Assembly (NCBI GenBank): GCA_947579665.1
Contig: OX388346.1
Coordinates: forward strand, 93,064,615-93,128,614
Reading direction: 5' to 3'
DNA: 64,000 nt
Source: Sympetrum striolatum
Lineage: Eukaryota > Arthropoda > Insecta > Odonata > Libellulidae
Part shown: one piece after another, positions 24,401 through 36,600 of the stretch
Position numbering within the stretch: the first letter of the stretch is position 1
How the letters are laid out: the number at the start of each line of letters is the position of its first letter
Notes under the pieces: generated by a model
Told to the model about the DNA's origin: nothing
Seen by the model: the letters and a program-made list of their open reading frames with translations, nothing else
Databases searched by the model: none
Made by a program: the position numbers and the translations under genes

Positions 24401-27400
24401 AGGGGGGGCAAATCGAAAGGGCCTGGGGGGGCAAATCGAAAGGGCCTGGGGGGGGGGCAAATCGAAAGGGCCTGGGGGGGGGGGCAAATCGAAAGGGCCT
24501 GGGGGGGGGGCAAATCGAAAGGGCCTGGGGGGGGGGCAAATCAGAAATACAAATAAAAAATTCAACATAAATATAAATTTGCATTTACATGTTCCATATT
24601 TTTTGTGGTGTCTAAAAATAGAGGCATTTCTAGGAAATAATTTGCAGGTGCAACTTCTAAATGCCCATGGAAAGTTCGATTCCTTCCATGTAATGCGTTT
24701 GTTTACGCACTCGATGTAGGTCAAACGGATATGGTCCAGACGTCTGCATGTGAATCGAAACATACTTGCCTATAAATTTTACTTTATCTACAATTTCATA
24801 AATTCAACAGGACTTCTGCGTATGCACATAATTAGCCAGCTAAATGTATGGGAGCTAGATCGAAGGGTCTAGTGGTGGCTGTCCAGGGGGGGGCAGCTTT
24901 CCCCCCCCTCGGTTCGCCCATGCACATATCTATAGACATATACACTATATACAAAATGCTGGTGGTCGTCTATGCCTCAAGTCCTACGTAAGTGCGAATT
25001 CAAAATCGTTCATTTAAAAAGTTTGTTGGGCTAGCCTTTAAATTGAAAACTACAGTTTCGTATATAGTGCAAACATCGATGCAGTACAAACACATATGTA
25101 CAGTCCAGATATCGATAGCGGATTGGTGGAACGGTTGGCGAGTTATATGGAATTGGGGAGAGCTGAGGATGCAGCCGGCCTCGCACTACGGGACATGCTA
25201 ACGAGTAGTATAGTACCCGAATCTACGTAGTTTGCCGTCGATTATACCGCGCACCCCAAATTTTTGAGGCGAAAAAAAAAAGACCCTAAAGGCTGCACGT
25301 AATTTTCAAGTAAACATGGTATTATTAACGCGAAAGTACTTTTTTTACGCATTATGAAGCATTAGCATAAGCATTAAAAACCCTACAGTTCCATTCTGCC
25401 GCACTCGCTGCTCTTTGATTCAAGAGAATGGACTTAGTTAAATTTAGTGTTAGAAATCGGGTATAACGAGTACGTGTTACAACGAGTAATTTTCCGATTT
25501 TTGTCTGCTCTCGTTATAACGGACTTCTACTGTACATCAAAATTGATTGGATTGTCTACAAAAATTCTCAGCTTCTAAGCACCAAAATAAATTGCTATCA
25601 TTCATTTTTAATCCAAATCATGGAAAAAATCCTACGATTTCTGACTAGAAATTAATTATATCGATAAATATTTGCTATAATTTTTATCAATTTCATAGTG
25701 TAAAAATTAATAATTTATGTTAATTTCTTTTCCTATTCAACAGAAACATCCTATGATTTCTGAAAAAACTTACGATATACATCAAAATGTACTTCATTTA
25801 TTTAAATTGATTTTTATCCATTTTAACCAAAAAATCTTACGATTTCTGCCTTAACCCTTAACCAGTGACGTGCGGTCTGAGAGACCGCAGCGATTTTTTC
25901 ATTGTGAATAAAAAAATTATTTGATTTTTAACAAATCTGTTATTTATGGTACCTTCTTAGATACCTTTACGTAGTATATAGAATTCTTCGAATTTCATTT
26001 ATCTTACTTGTATTTCTATTAACTTGCGATTTAATTTCATGCGCGGTCTGAGAGACCGCACGTCACTAATTCGGGAAAACTCAATTCGTAATATGGATGA
26101 ATATTATTACGGTGGCTTACAAAATTTAACTTTATTTATTAAATTTGTTTATTATTTTCACATTTCTTTGTTATTGCTATTTGAAAAGCATAAATTAGGC
26201 AAAATATATGGATTTTATGATAGTAGGCTAATGTTGAGGTCGTCCTAAAGAATACTGATTGTTTTGGTTATTTTATAATATCAACTCCAACAATAAAAAT
26301 CTTTTTAGAAAAATATTAAATCATACTTGCATTAAAACACCTTATGTGTATGGAACCGAATTTTTCGTCTTTATATTTCGCTGTGATTCTGACACTAGAA
26401 TGTCACTTACTACGGATGCGACCGAAGTGGCGGCAAACTCAGAATAACCAAATCCAGCGAGAATTTCTCTTTGTTGCCACTACTCATTTGTGCCTGGGAT
26501 GAATGACCTTTAGTGAAGCATATTGTAAGCGGAATATGGACCCCCAATGGAAAGAGTGGAGTGATCCTGGGGAAAACCCGAGGCGAATGTTCGAGCAGTA
26601 CATGACTAGATGTGAAAGAGAACGTATTTCTCGGATTTTCCCCAAACTGCTTTCTTTAGTTTCGCTCTATTCGTTGCCAAGTAATCATCTTGCTACACGG
26701 ATCGCATACGCGGATATTTTGAAAGACGAATCATGTGAGTTATATTTTTTCAGTAAGTTCGTTTCTTTCTAAAATATATCTTTGTTGTAAAATAATTTGC
26801 AAATATGGCGGCAGGAAAACCAATTGCCTGGGAAAATAAGAGTTCTAAAGAGCCAAAGAGAAACGTTTACACTCGTCTGTATAACATTGTTGCGGAAAAA
26901 CCAGGTTTGAAGCAATTTGTTATACCTCTAGATAGGTAACTGCAACCTCTCCATTTTTGGTCGCTTATTTTTGACGACGATATAATAAATTTGATTTTGT
27001 GTTGGACAAATGTCAAACTTCAGAAGTTATGAGAAAAGTATACCAGAGTAGGCCAGAAATCCAAGATTTAGATTATGTTGAATTAAGAACTTTACTTGAG
27101 TTATTAATATATTCGGCAATATTTAAATCTAACGATGAAGGTATTAGTAGTACTTTTGCTGCAGATGGCATGGGAAAGGAAATTTTTCGTTTAGTAATGT
27201 ATGGACAACGATTTGCTGTTCTCCTTTTATGTCTTCGGTTTGATAACCAAGAAGATCGAATCGTCCGGTACGAAAGTGACCCAGTTGCACCAATTTCTGA
27301 TTTGTTAAATCATTTCGTAAAAAATTCTCATTGTTGCTATTCACTGGGCACAACAACTTGTATTGACGAAATGTTAATTTCCTTCAGGGGTCGGTGCCGA

Positions 27401-30400
27401 TTTAAAATGTACATCCTGAGTAAGTATGGCCTAAGTATGGCCTCAAAATTATGTGTTTGACGGATACATCGAATAGCTATTTGTATAATGCCTATTTGTA
27501 CGCCGGAAAAAGTGCCAACGGAAAAGGTCTGTCAGAGGAAGAGAAAAAGACTTCGAAACCTACGCAATCAGTTCCGCGTCTCACTGAGCCATTATTTCTT
27601 TCCGATGGAAATATTACAGCTGATAATTGGTTCACATCAATTGAACTGGTTTAGAAGCTGAGGGTGAAAGGACTGACCTATGTCGGGACGATACGAAAAA
27701 ATTAAAGGGAAATATCCAATGAGTTCTGGCCTTCAAAAGAAGGCACAAAAGGGTCCTCGTTGTATGGATAAACGGCAACATGACTCTAGTTCCTCATGTG
27801 CCAAAGAGAAACAGGACTCTTTGGTTGGTATCGTCAATGCACCACAGAGAGCACTGATGACGTGACAATGAAACCTGAAATTATAGCTTTCTATAATTCA
27901 ATCAAGGGTGGAGTACATACACTACATAAAATGTGCAGCAGCTACTCATCTAGTCGAAGAACAAGGAGATGGCCAATGGCAGTGTTTCTTAGGATTTTAG
28001 ACATTTCATTGGTGAATTCTTTTGTGTTCCAGCAGTCTCTAAAAGACAAGAAGTATCTGAATAGGTACGATTTTATTAAATGCATTGCAGCGGAGTTAGT
28101 AAGGCCACAATTAAAGAGGATGATGTCAAACAGCAAGATTCCCACACAATTAAGAGCCAATATAGGCCGAATTCTGAACCTAACAGTTGAAAAACCTCAA
28201 AATTTCGAAGATAAACTAGAGAAGCGGAAGACTTGCCGACTTTGCCCTCCATGAAAAAAACGAAAAACCTCCTTCTGTTGGTCCAAATGTAGACAACCAG
28301 TTTTTTTATAATGCACAAAAAAATTTGCAAGAGCTGTGCTTCTATGGAGGGGTAGGACATTTTTCACGAAAAATGTAATATCGAACGTTTGCAGAATCCA
28401 TGAAAAACAAAATAAATGAAATATTTTTCAAGAACGTTTCATCAATTATCATCCCAAAAATACATTAAAGGCTTTGCTAAAAAAATAGGCACCTGATTTT
28501 TAATATGCGACATTATTTTGCTAGGATATGTTTTTTTCATTCAAATTTTTGACTATCTTCGTAAAATGATTAATAATAGTAATTTTGTTCATATTAACAT
28601 AAAATTAAATTTGAATTCAATTTATTTAATAACTGATTAGTTTATTAAGGCTTTTAAACATTGTTAAATGTGTCATTTAGTAACTTTAAAGATATTTCAA
28701 AAATTGCGGTCTCCCAGACCGCACGTCACTGGTAGTGTGACAAAAATTGCACGTCACTGGTTAAGGGTTAAAATATGTTACATCGATGTGATCAACCAAA
28801 AATTATGTACAAAGATTGATTATCTACAAGATAAGAATTGATAAACTATGGCGACTCGACCACTCAGTATCTACTTAGGAATTCATGAACATTTCACTCT
28901 CAAAAGTCCCCGAGACAAAATGATTCAATAGGATTGGCTCTAATAAGATCAGTATCATTCTAGTTCAGTTAAGTGAGAATAAGACAAGTGCCTTAGAGAG
29001 ATCAGGAATGAGAGGGAAAATAAGAATTTCCTCATGTTTGCATTATGGATCAACCAAGGCTAAAGACAAATGAAAACAATGCAAAATCGATAGTCACAAA
29101 GACTGGTATCTTTGCACGGCAAAAATGGAATAAAAAATGCATGATAGAGTATGGTTCATTTAATAACATATGGAAAAAGAATTGACGAGAAATATATTGA
29201 AAAGAAATATTAATGGGGAAGAAACTGAAGACAGGCCTCTAATTGTCTGAAAAAATGTACTTCTAGAGAATCATCCAAAAGAAAAGAATAAGATGCAATA
29301 TTGAAATACTGAGTTTGGCTGCATGTCTCCGATTAATATTTGCCGATTATTTTTGGACGACGGTATCTTAGAAAAAGTAATATTCATTTTTAACAAATAT
29401 GCTGCAGACAACAATATCCATTATTTTCTGCTCACTACATCTGATTTACATAAATTAATTGGCTTTTTGCTTCTCACTGGCCAAACTTTTTTAGCCATAC
29501 ACTGAGGCCAGAGAAAACTCATATGAAGTAAAATTAGTATTGGCTAGTGTTAGTACAAGTGGAGTAACTAACTAAGTAACTTAACTACTAAAAATCATTT
29601 TTGAGTTATTGCATCGTTATTTTTGACAATATTTTTTGTCATATGCTTTATTTAGTACATTGAGGGTTATGAATTTGCCAGTGGCACTATCCAGGGAAGA
29701 GGAAAATGACCTGCAGAAGAAAGAAATGGCTAGGCAAAAAATGACAACAATTCAAATGAAAATTATAGAGTAAAAAATCTGATGTGGCCAGCACATTTGA
29801 CTTTCTCCATATATATAAGATGTAAATATTTATCTACGACAGTATTTTCGAACTCTATATTCAATCTAAACTTGGAAGATAAGTGATTAATTTCTTTCAT
29901 ATTATCTTTTACGTCCCAAACATTATAAATAATGTTTTTCGGGACATGTTCGATGAAAAATGATGAAGTGGCTTTTAGCCCCAGCGCCCAGAGCGCCCAC
30001 AACGAACATAATCAGAAACTTCCGGTTTATCAGTATTTCACAAATAACTCCTACACAATCAGTGATCAAAAATATGTTTCGTACAAAAGTTAAACTAAAT
30101 TTATTTTTCTGAAACGTTTATAAATAATAGTTTATGACTAAATATTATATTTATGGAGATATTTTGAAAACCGGAAATGATCTTTGATGAATGAAGCTCG
30201 ACTTCCGGTTAACCGATTTACTCCAAAAACTAATCAACTCTAACGACATCAACCAAAATACTATATATGAAATTTGGTGTTGATCCGACAAATAGTTTTC
30301 ATGATAGAGCGCCCACAAAGTATATAACAGCTACTTCCGGTTTATCGGTATTTCACGAATAACTCCTAATCAACCAGTGATACAAAAATATATTAAATAC

Positions 30401-30651
30401 AAAAGTTATAGTAAATTACATTATCTAAAACTTTTATAAGGAATACAATATACGTATATATCATATTTATGGAGATATTTTGAAAACCGGAAATGAGCTT
30501 TGATGAATGAAGCTCGACTTCCGGTAAACTGATTTACTCCAAAAACTGATTAACTCTGATAGCACACACCACAGTACTATATATGAAGTTTGGTATTGAT
30601 ACGACCAATAGTTTTCACGTTAGAGCGCCCACAAGCACACACACACATACA

Positions 30652-30685
<34 letters not shown>

Positions 30686-33600
30686 CACACAGACATCATT
30701 CCAAAAATGGTCAAAACGTGTTCTAGGGACCCCAAAACATGTTTTTCCGTTGAAATCTCAAAGTCGATTATTTTCATGAAAACAATACTTTCTCTATACT
30801 TCGTATATGGAGAAGGTAAAAAAGAGGAAAGAGAAGCTGGTGGCCCTAAAATTGAATTTCTTACTGAAGTTTAGACCCAGTTATTCTCGAAAATTAAAAA
30901 ATCAAGTCCTTATACAAAGAATATTCTGTTCAAATCTTATGATTTCTGGCAAAAAATTAATTCTTTTGATTAAAATTTGCATCATTTTAACCAGAAATTT
31001 CAATTTCTTAACAAGAAAATTGATAATTTCCATTCATAAATATATAATTTCAATCAAAAATCCTATGACTTCTGACTAAAGATTTATTATTTTGATAAAA
31101 ATTTGCATTCAATTTAAACAAATATTTAAATTCCTTTATTAGAAATTAGATAATTCCTGCTGATTTTTATTCCTTAGTATCCAAAAAAACCTACTATTTC
31201 TACCTAAAAATGTATTATTTTTATCTAAATTTGCATTGTTTTTAAATAAACATTTCAATTTCTTAACACAAAATTCATTAATTATGGTTGAGAATTTTAC
31301 CAGCTCAACCAAAAACTCTCACGAATTCTGCAAAAAATTTATTATAACCATCAAAATTTGCATAATTTTAACAAACAATATCCATTTCCATATGCAAAAT
31401 ACGATAATTTCTGTTTATTATTATTTCATTTCAACCAATATCCTATGATTTCTGCCTAACAATTTATTATTTTGATCAAATATTAAGAAATTTTTCACCA
31501 AAAATTTCAATTTATTATTGCGAAATTCTATAATTTCCGTTGATATTCACTCCATTTCAACCAAAAAATCCTAATATTTGCTTAATTTTTAGGTTATTTA
31601 CCTAGCTTGCGCTACCAGGATAACGCTCATTGTACAGCAAGACCATCACCCAGTGCGACATTAGCAATTGCATCTCAGGGTTCTCAGTCAGAGTCATCTG
31701 TTAGTTTTACGAAATAAAGCAGGACTGATGAAACCAATGAGAGTCATTACACTCCGGGAAAAGAAAGTCGCTTGGGCAGACTGAACAAGATGTTACACAA
31801 TCCCTCTATCAAACACCTATTTCAACCAAAAATTGCATAGATTAAGAAAATATCCAGCAAGGAAATTTAAAAAAAGCTACCACTGCTTTGACATTATCTC
31901 TTCAAAAGGTGAGAGGTGAGGAGGTGAAAATTCAAGAAGATATTCCTTCATCGGAAGAACAGGAAGTTCACTTTCACCAAGCTGGCAAGGAAATGATTAT
32001 GCAGCTAAAGGATAAGTTCGCCAATGCCAAAAAAGTGATTTGAAAAAATTTTGATTTTTCTGTCTTGCCTAAATCTTGGAGTGTTTCGAAGATAAAGCAG
32101 GAGTTTCAAGTGCCAACATGTTTAGTCAGAAAGATGAAGAAATATGTATCTGAGCAAAGAATTCTTTGCTTCTTCTTGCGAATGCAAGAAGAAGCAAATA
32201 TCTCTTGAAAGAAACTAAGCTGGAAGTGATCGAGTTCTAACGTGAGCCAGACATTAGTACAGAAATGGTGGGCAAAAAAGAGTATAAAAGCATAAAAGAG
32301 GGAAATTTGTGTGTAGCAAAGCAAAAAAGGCTAATCCTTTGTAATTTGAGGGAAGCCTATGAAGACTTCAAATAAAAAAATCCCAATGTAAATATTTTAT
32401 TCTCCAAATTTGTGGATTTGAGGCCCCCTGAGTGTGTGTTGGCTGGTGCACCAGGCACACACTCCATCTGCATGATCCACCAGAATTTCAAGCTACAGTA
32501 TCTCGGGCCTGGATTAGAGCAAATAAAGTCGGATAACAGAGATACATTGTTTAAAAATTATCGGGACTGCCAGGATTTCTCACTCTGCTGAAAATGTCCT
32601 AAGAAAATGTGGGAGCACATATAGAATGACTGAAATCATTTCAGAGTACTTCTGGGAAAACTGTTCCAATGAAGTTCGTTTCAGAAAATAGATTCAAGAA
32701 AATCGATTTACTTTAACAACGCAGGTATTGGATGCAGATAATTTTTGCTGAGAATGTCATGAAAGTAAGGAAGCATGATTACATTGCTTGCATGCAAACT
32801 GTATTCTATTTGATAGTCAGAGACAATCTGAAATTACACGAAGTTGCTGCTGAGGCCAACTTTTGGAGAATTATTCTTTTATCCATCAAGATGCTGTGCA
32901 AGGAGTCCACTGGTGTAGCAACCAAGCTACAATACATCCATTTGCGGGTTACAGCAGAAATACTGGCGATAAAGTCATACCTTTCAGTATGGTTATTATT
33001 TTGGATTGCATGGAACATAATGCAGCAACATTTTATACCTGTCAAAGGAAACTCATAACCTTTCTTCGAAGAAGGGTACGTAATCTTCGTAAAATAATAT
33101 ACTTTTCTGATGGAGCTGTGTCTCAGTACAATAACCGCTACAACATGATTAATCTGTTGCATCACCAAGAGGATTTCAGAGTTGATGCTGAATGGCATTT
33201 CTATGCTACATTGCATGGAAAGGGTTCATGTGACGGGCTAGGAGGAACGCTGAGGCGATTAGCCACACGTGCCAGTCTGCAGCGCCCGTATGAAGAACAC
33301 ATTCAAACTCCTAAGGAACTGTACGAATGAGCTAGATCAAATGTTAAAGGGATGGAGAAGCTGGTTAGAAGATTTTGAGAGGCACCTGCCGTGGAAGGTA
33401 TCCGTTCATGCCATGCAGCTATTCCACTATCCAACAAAGACCTGTTACTGAAAAGTCTTTCCCATTCAACCAAAGGAACTACTTTCAACTTCTCTGGTAC
33501 TGATTTGGAACGTTTTAAGGAGAGTTCCGACATATTTTAAGGCCCAGTAAGAAGGTAAGTGAATTTCATATGCGAAATTGTCTAGGGCAAAATTTTTCTC

Positions 33601-36600
33601 ACGGCTAAACAAAACTTTCAAATTTTAGGTCTGCAGCTAAGAGGCATATAACAGAGATTATGGAACAAAACTTAACTTTTTCATGTGTTCTGTGCATCTG
33701 TAACTGGTATTGCAATTGTATTTTTTATTTCCACGATCCACATAAATGAATGAAAATATAATTGAACATTAATATGGACAAAAGAATCTATGATAAAATA
33801 TTTATATACTTACAATCAATTGCTATTCAAATGAAATATTAATTCAAGTATAAAGTCAAACATTAAGATATTGAGATGTCAAATGTATTATGAATGTGAC
33901 ATTTTTAAATCCTTCGAGAACTATAAATGATATTTAAAATAAATAGTGAATAAAAAACCAAGCAATAGTTATCTTTTTAGAGGATTCCAAAGAATCACTC
34001 CATTTTTTCCAACCACATCAGTGAAAGGTTTACGAGCATAAGAGTGAAGAAAGGACAGATTGGCAAATTAAGCCATATTGCGTATTTTTAGCTTCTATAT
34101 TACCGGAGAGATATGGCCTTGAATGCAAAGGCACTTTTGTAAAATTTTAATTTTTAAACATTGCAATATTTCATAAACAATTGCGTAAATTACAAACCGG
34201 CTTGGGGGTTCATATTTTGTTATTAAATCAAAGCGATTTGCCAACTTTGGTCAACCTCAAGGGCCATCACCTTGTCGAATTGGCATGGAATGACCCATAT
34301 AGATATATATGAACATTTATTAAATTTTATGCTCTGATTCTTACAGCTGGGCAGGACCTGGTCACTCCATGGCGATAGAGAACTTCTCCAGAGTTGGCAG
34401 CAATGGCCCAGGCAGACACCACACCTTCTCCATCTCCACCTTCTGAGCTCTCCGCAGTCTGCAATTGGAATCACCAAAGTTAAGTCAATATCTACGCAAA
34501 TATATACACAATAAATAATAGGAACTTAAACAACAGCTAGCCCATTAGAAAGTCTTATTGTTACAACTCAATGAATACCAAAATATTCTATTCCTTCAGA
34601 TGCTTACAAGGCCTTATGCTGATGAGTTGATCTATTTAGTTGATTAACTAATTATATCAACTCTATGTATGTAATAATCAAACTTCAGAACTGTAGTAGT
34701 TATAATGATTAGAATTTCTAGACACTCAAAATAAAAACACCTGATATGAATTTTCTCAAAGATTGACAAGGAATTATAACATATTTGTTCGCAATCATGC
34801 AGGGAATAAAATTTAAAGTGAATGTCAGAAAAAGGCTTTCAAAATTTAAAAAAATATGTAACAATTTCAACACAAAGTCTTTAAGAATTACAATCATGCC
34901 TGTTATACTCACAAACAAAGAGATGTTTATCAAAGGCGTGTGAGGGATGGGCCTCCAGGGGCCTTTGGTGCTCAATTGGGCCACACGCACCCAACGCCTG
35001 CGACGCACATAGTCTGTGAAGCCTTTGCTGGCATGATAGGAAGCTGGGAAGTCAATCGCATACTGCCATCCATCAGAATCAACCCCACCAGAAACCGTAA
35101 AATCCACTGACCAGTCACTTAGCTGCACAATGACATTAAAGAAAATTAATGGATACCTTAACAAAGACCTACTTCCCCACCAACAAGCATGTTGCACGTT
35201 TCTGTAAAATTTATATTGCCTATAGGTTAAAAAATAACAGAAGTAATGTTTATTGTAGCCTAGCTGAATTCCAACGAGTGATTGATAAGGGAACAGAGAA
35301 TAATAGTAAGAGCAGATATGTCAAATGATATTGCACTTGAAAAATACTGGTAAACATGGATTCAAGCATCTGTACTTATTTGAGTGCTGAGAAGTGCTAA
35401 TTATCAATTTTCAATGCTGCTAATAATGTGTCAAACTTTTGTTTCAAACAAGAGTTTTTAATAATAAATTCATAAGAGAAATTTTTAGGAAGAGTATTGC
35501 CTCTCACTTCAAGCACTGAACATATTTTTTAAAATTTTTTCTGGAGTTTGAAGAAAAGATTTTTCCAAGGAAAAATGTGTCCTTTTATCACGTATTCAAC
35601 ATATTTATATGAAATTAATGCAGTCCCTGTTTCTGTATTTTTTCAGCTCAGAAATCAGGGTGCCTGTTAGAATCAACGGCGCACTTGATTCAGATACAAT
35701 ACTTCTCGTCCACATGTCCCATTGCGCATGGTCGGCCGCAACAATGGCTCACCCTGGTTCCACATAACTCATCAAATGTTCCACAAATGTGCTATCGATA
35801 TCTGATACATGCACACTAGTGCAGGACTGTCGGTGTAGATTACTACAGACATTTTGTATACAGCGCATATGCGCATACAGTATTTTCTGAAAAAACCTTA
35901 TCATGCTTACAATTTAGATTTTAAAAAATAAAGAGGATATTTATGCATATGATAATGTTTATGCATAAAATTTTCTTTATCTCCTCAATCAAGTCCGAGC
36001 ACTCCCTATTAATCTTATTCCTGTTAATACAGTAAATAATGAATATAGTACACGATGAATACAGCATATATAATGAAATAATTGAAAAAGTAACCTATTT
36101 ATAGAAAGTAAATATTTTTCATGCAGGGGTGTGCGATAAGTTTCAGCAGAAAGATGCATAACATAGATACCTATCCTGATTCAAAAAGCTGACAAGAATG
36201 AAATTTCATATTCTCAAATTTTAAGGTTAGAAAAAGGAAGAAACTAATATAAGACAATTCATCGAATCTGAGCAAAGCTAATAACATACTGATGAGCACA
36301 AAGTAGAAATTAGTACTTCCCTTTAATACTATTTGCTTATTTTTAAGGAACTCCTAGAGCAGTGGTGTAGTGGCAAATTTTCCAGTGAGGGAACACTAAA
36401 TATATTTGTCAAATTATAAGGAAAGTTGTATTTACATGATTTCCTAGAATGCCTAAAATAGCCAAGAGCATGTAATTATAATGTATCTGAGCTCGCTAAA
36501 TAATGAGTTTTTTATACCAAATCAATATTCAGTAATAAATAGGCTATTTTTTGACTATGGAAAACCAGTATGGGAACGCCATTCCCATGTGTTCCTGCTC

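Larger units (their letters stand above)
24197..25319. mobile_element. TA-flanked element, CCGTATTTACTTG family, nested level 2
   Basis: Inverted ends CCGTATTTACTTGAAAATAA and TTTTCAAGTAAACATGG pair over more than 20 bases with few mismatches. TA lies on both sides. It contains the 547-base element 24376-24922. A relative with similar ends lies at 54073-54597. Confidence 0.78.
23555..25532. mobile_element. Tigger-like derivative containing two further nested elements
   Basis: Ends [C/T]AGTAGAAGTCCGTTATAACG and CGTTATAACGGACTTCTACTG, with TA at 23553-23554 and 25533-25534. It interrupts the diverged tandem array and itself contains the TA-flanked element 24197-25319. Confidence 0.87.

Noticed and set aside
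24291..24719. 142-codon frame and several overlapping frames on both strands with G/K or P/F-rich repeats
   Set aside because: They are by-products of the G-rich minisatellite; the same array is open in several frames on both strands.
30577..30874. Frames with long CVCVCV or THTHTH runs
   Set aside because: Translation of the CA microsatellite.
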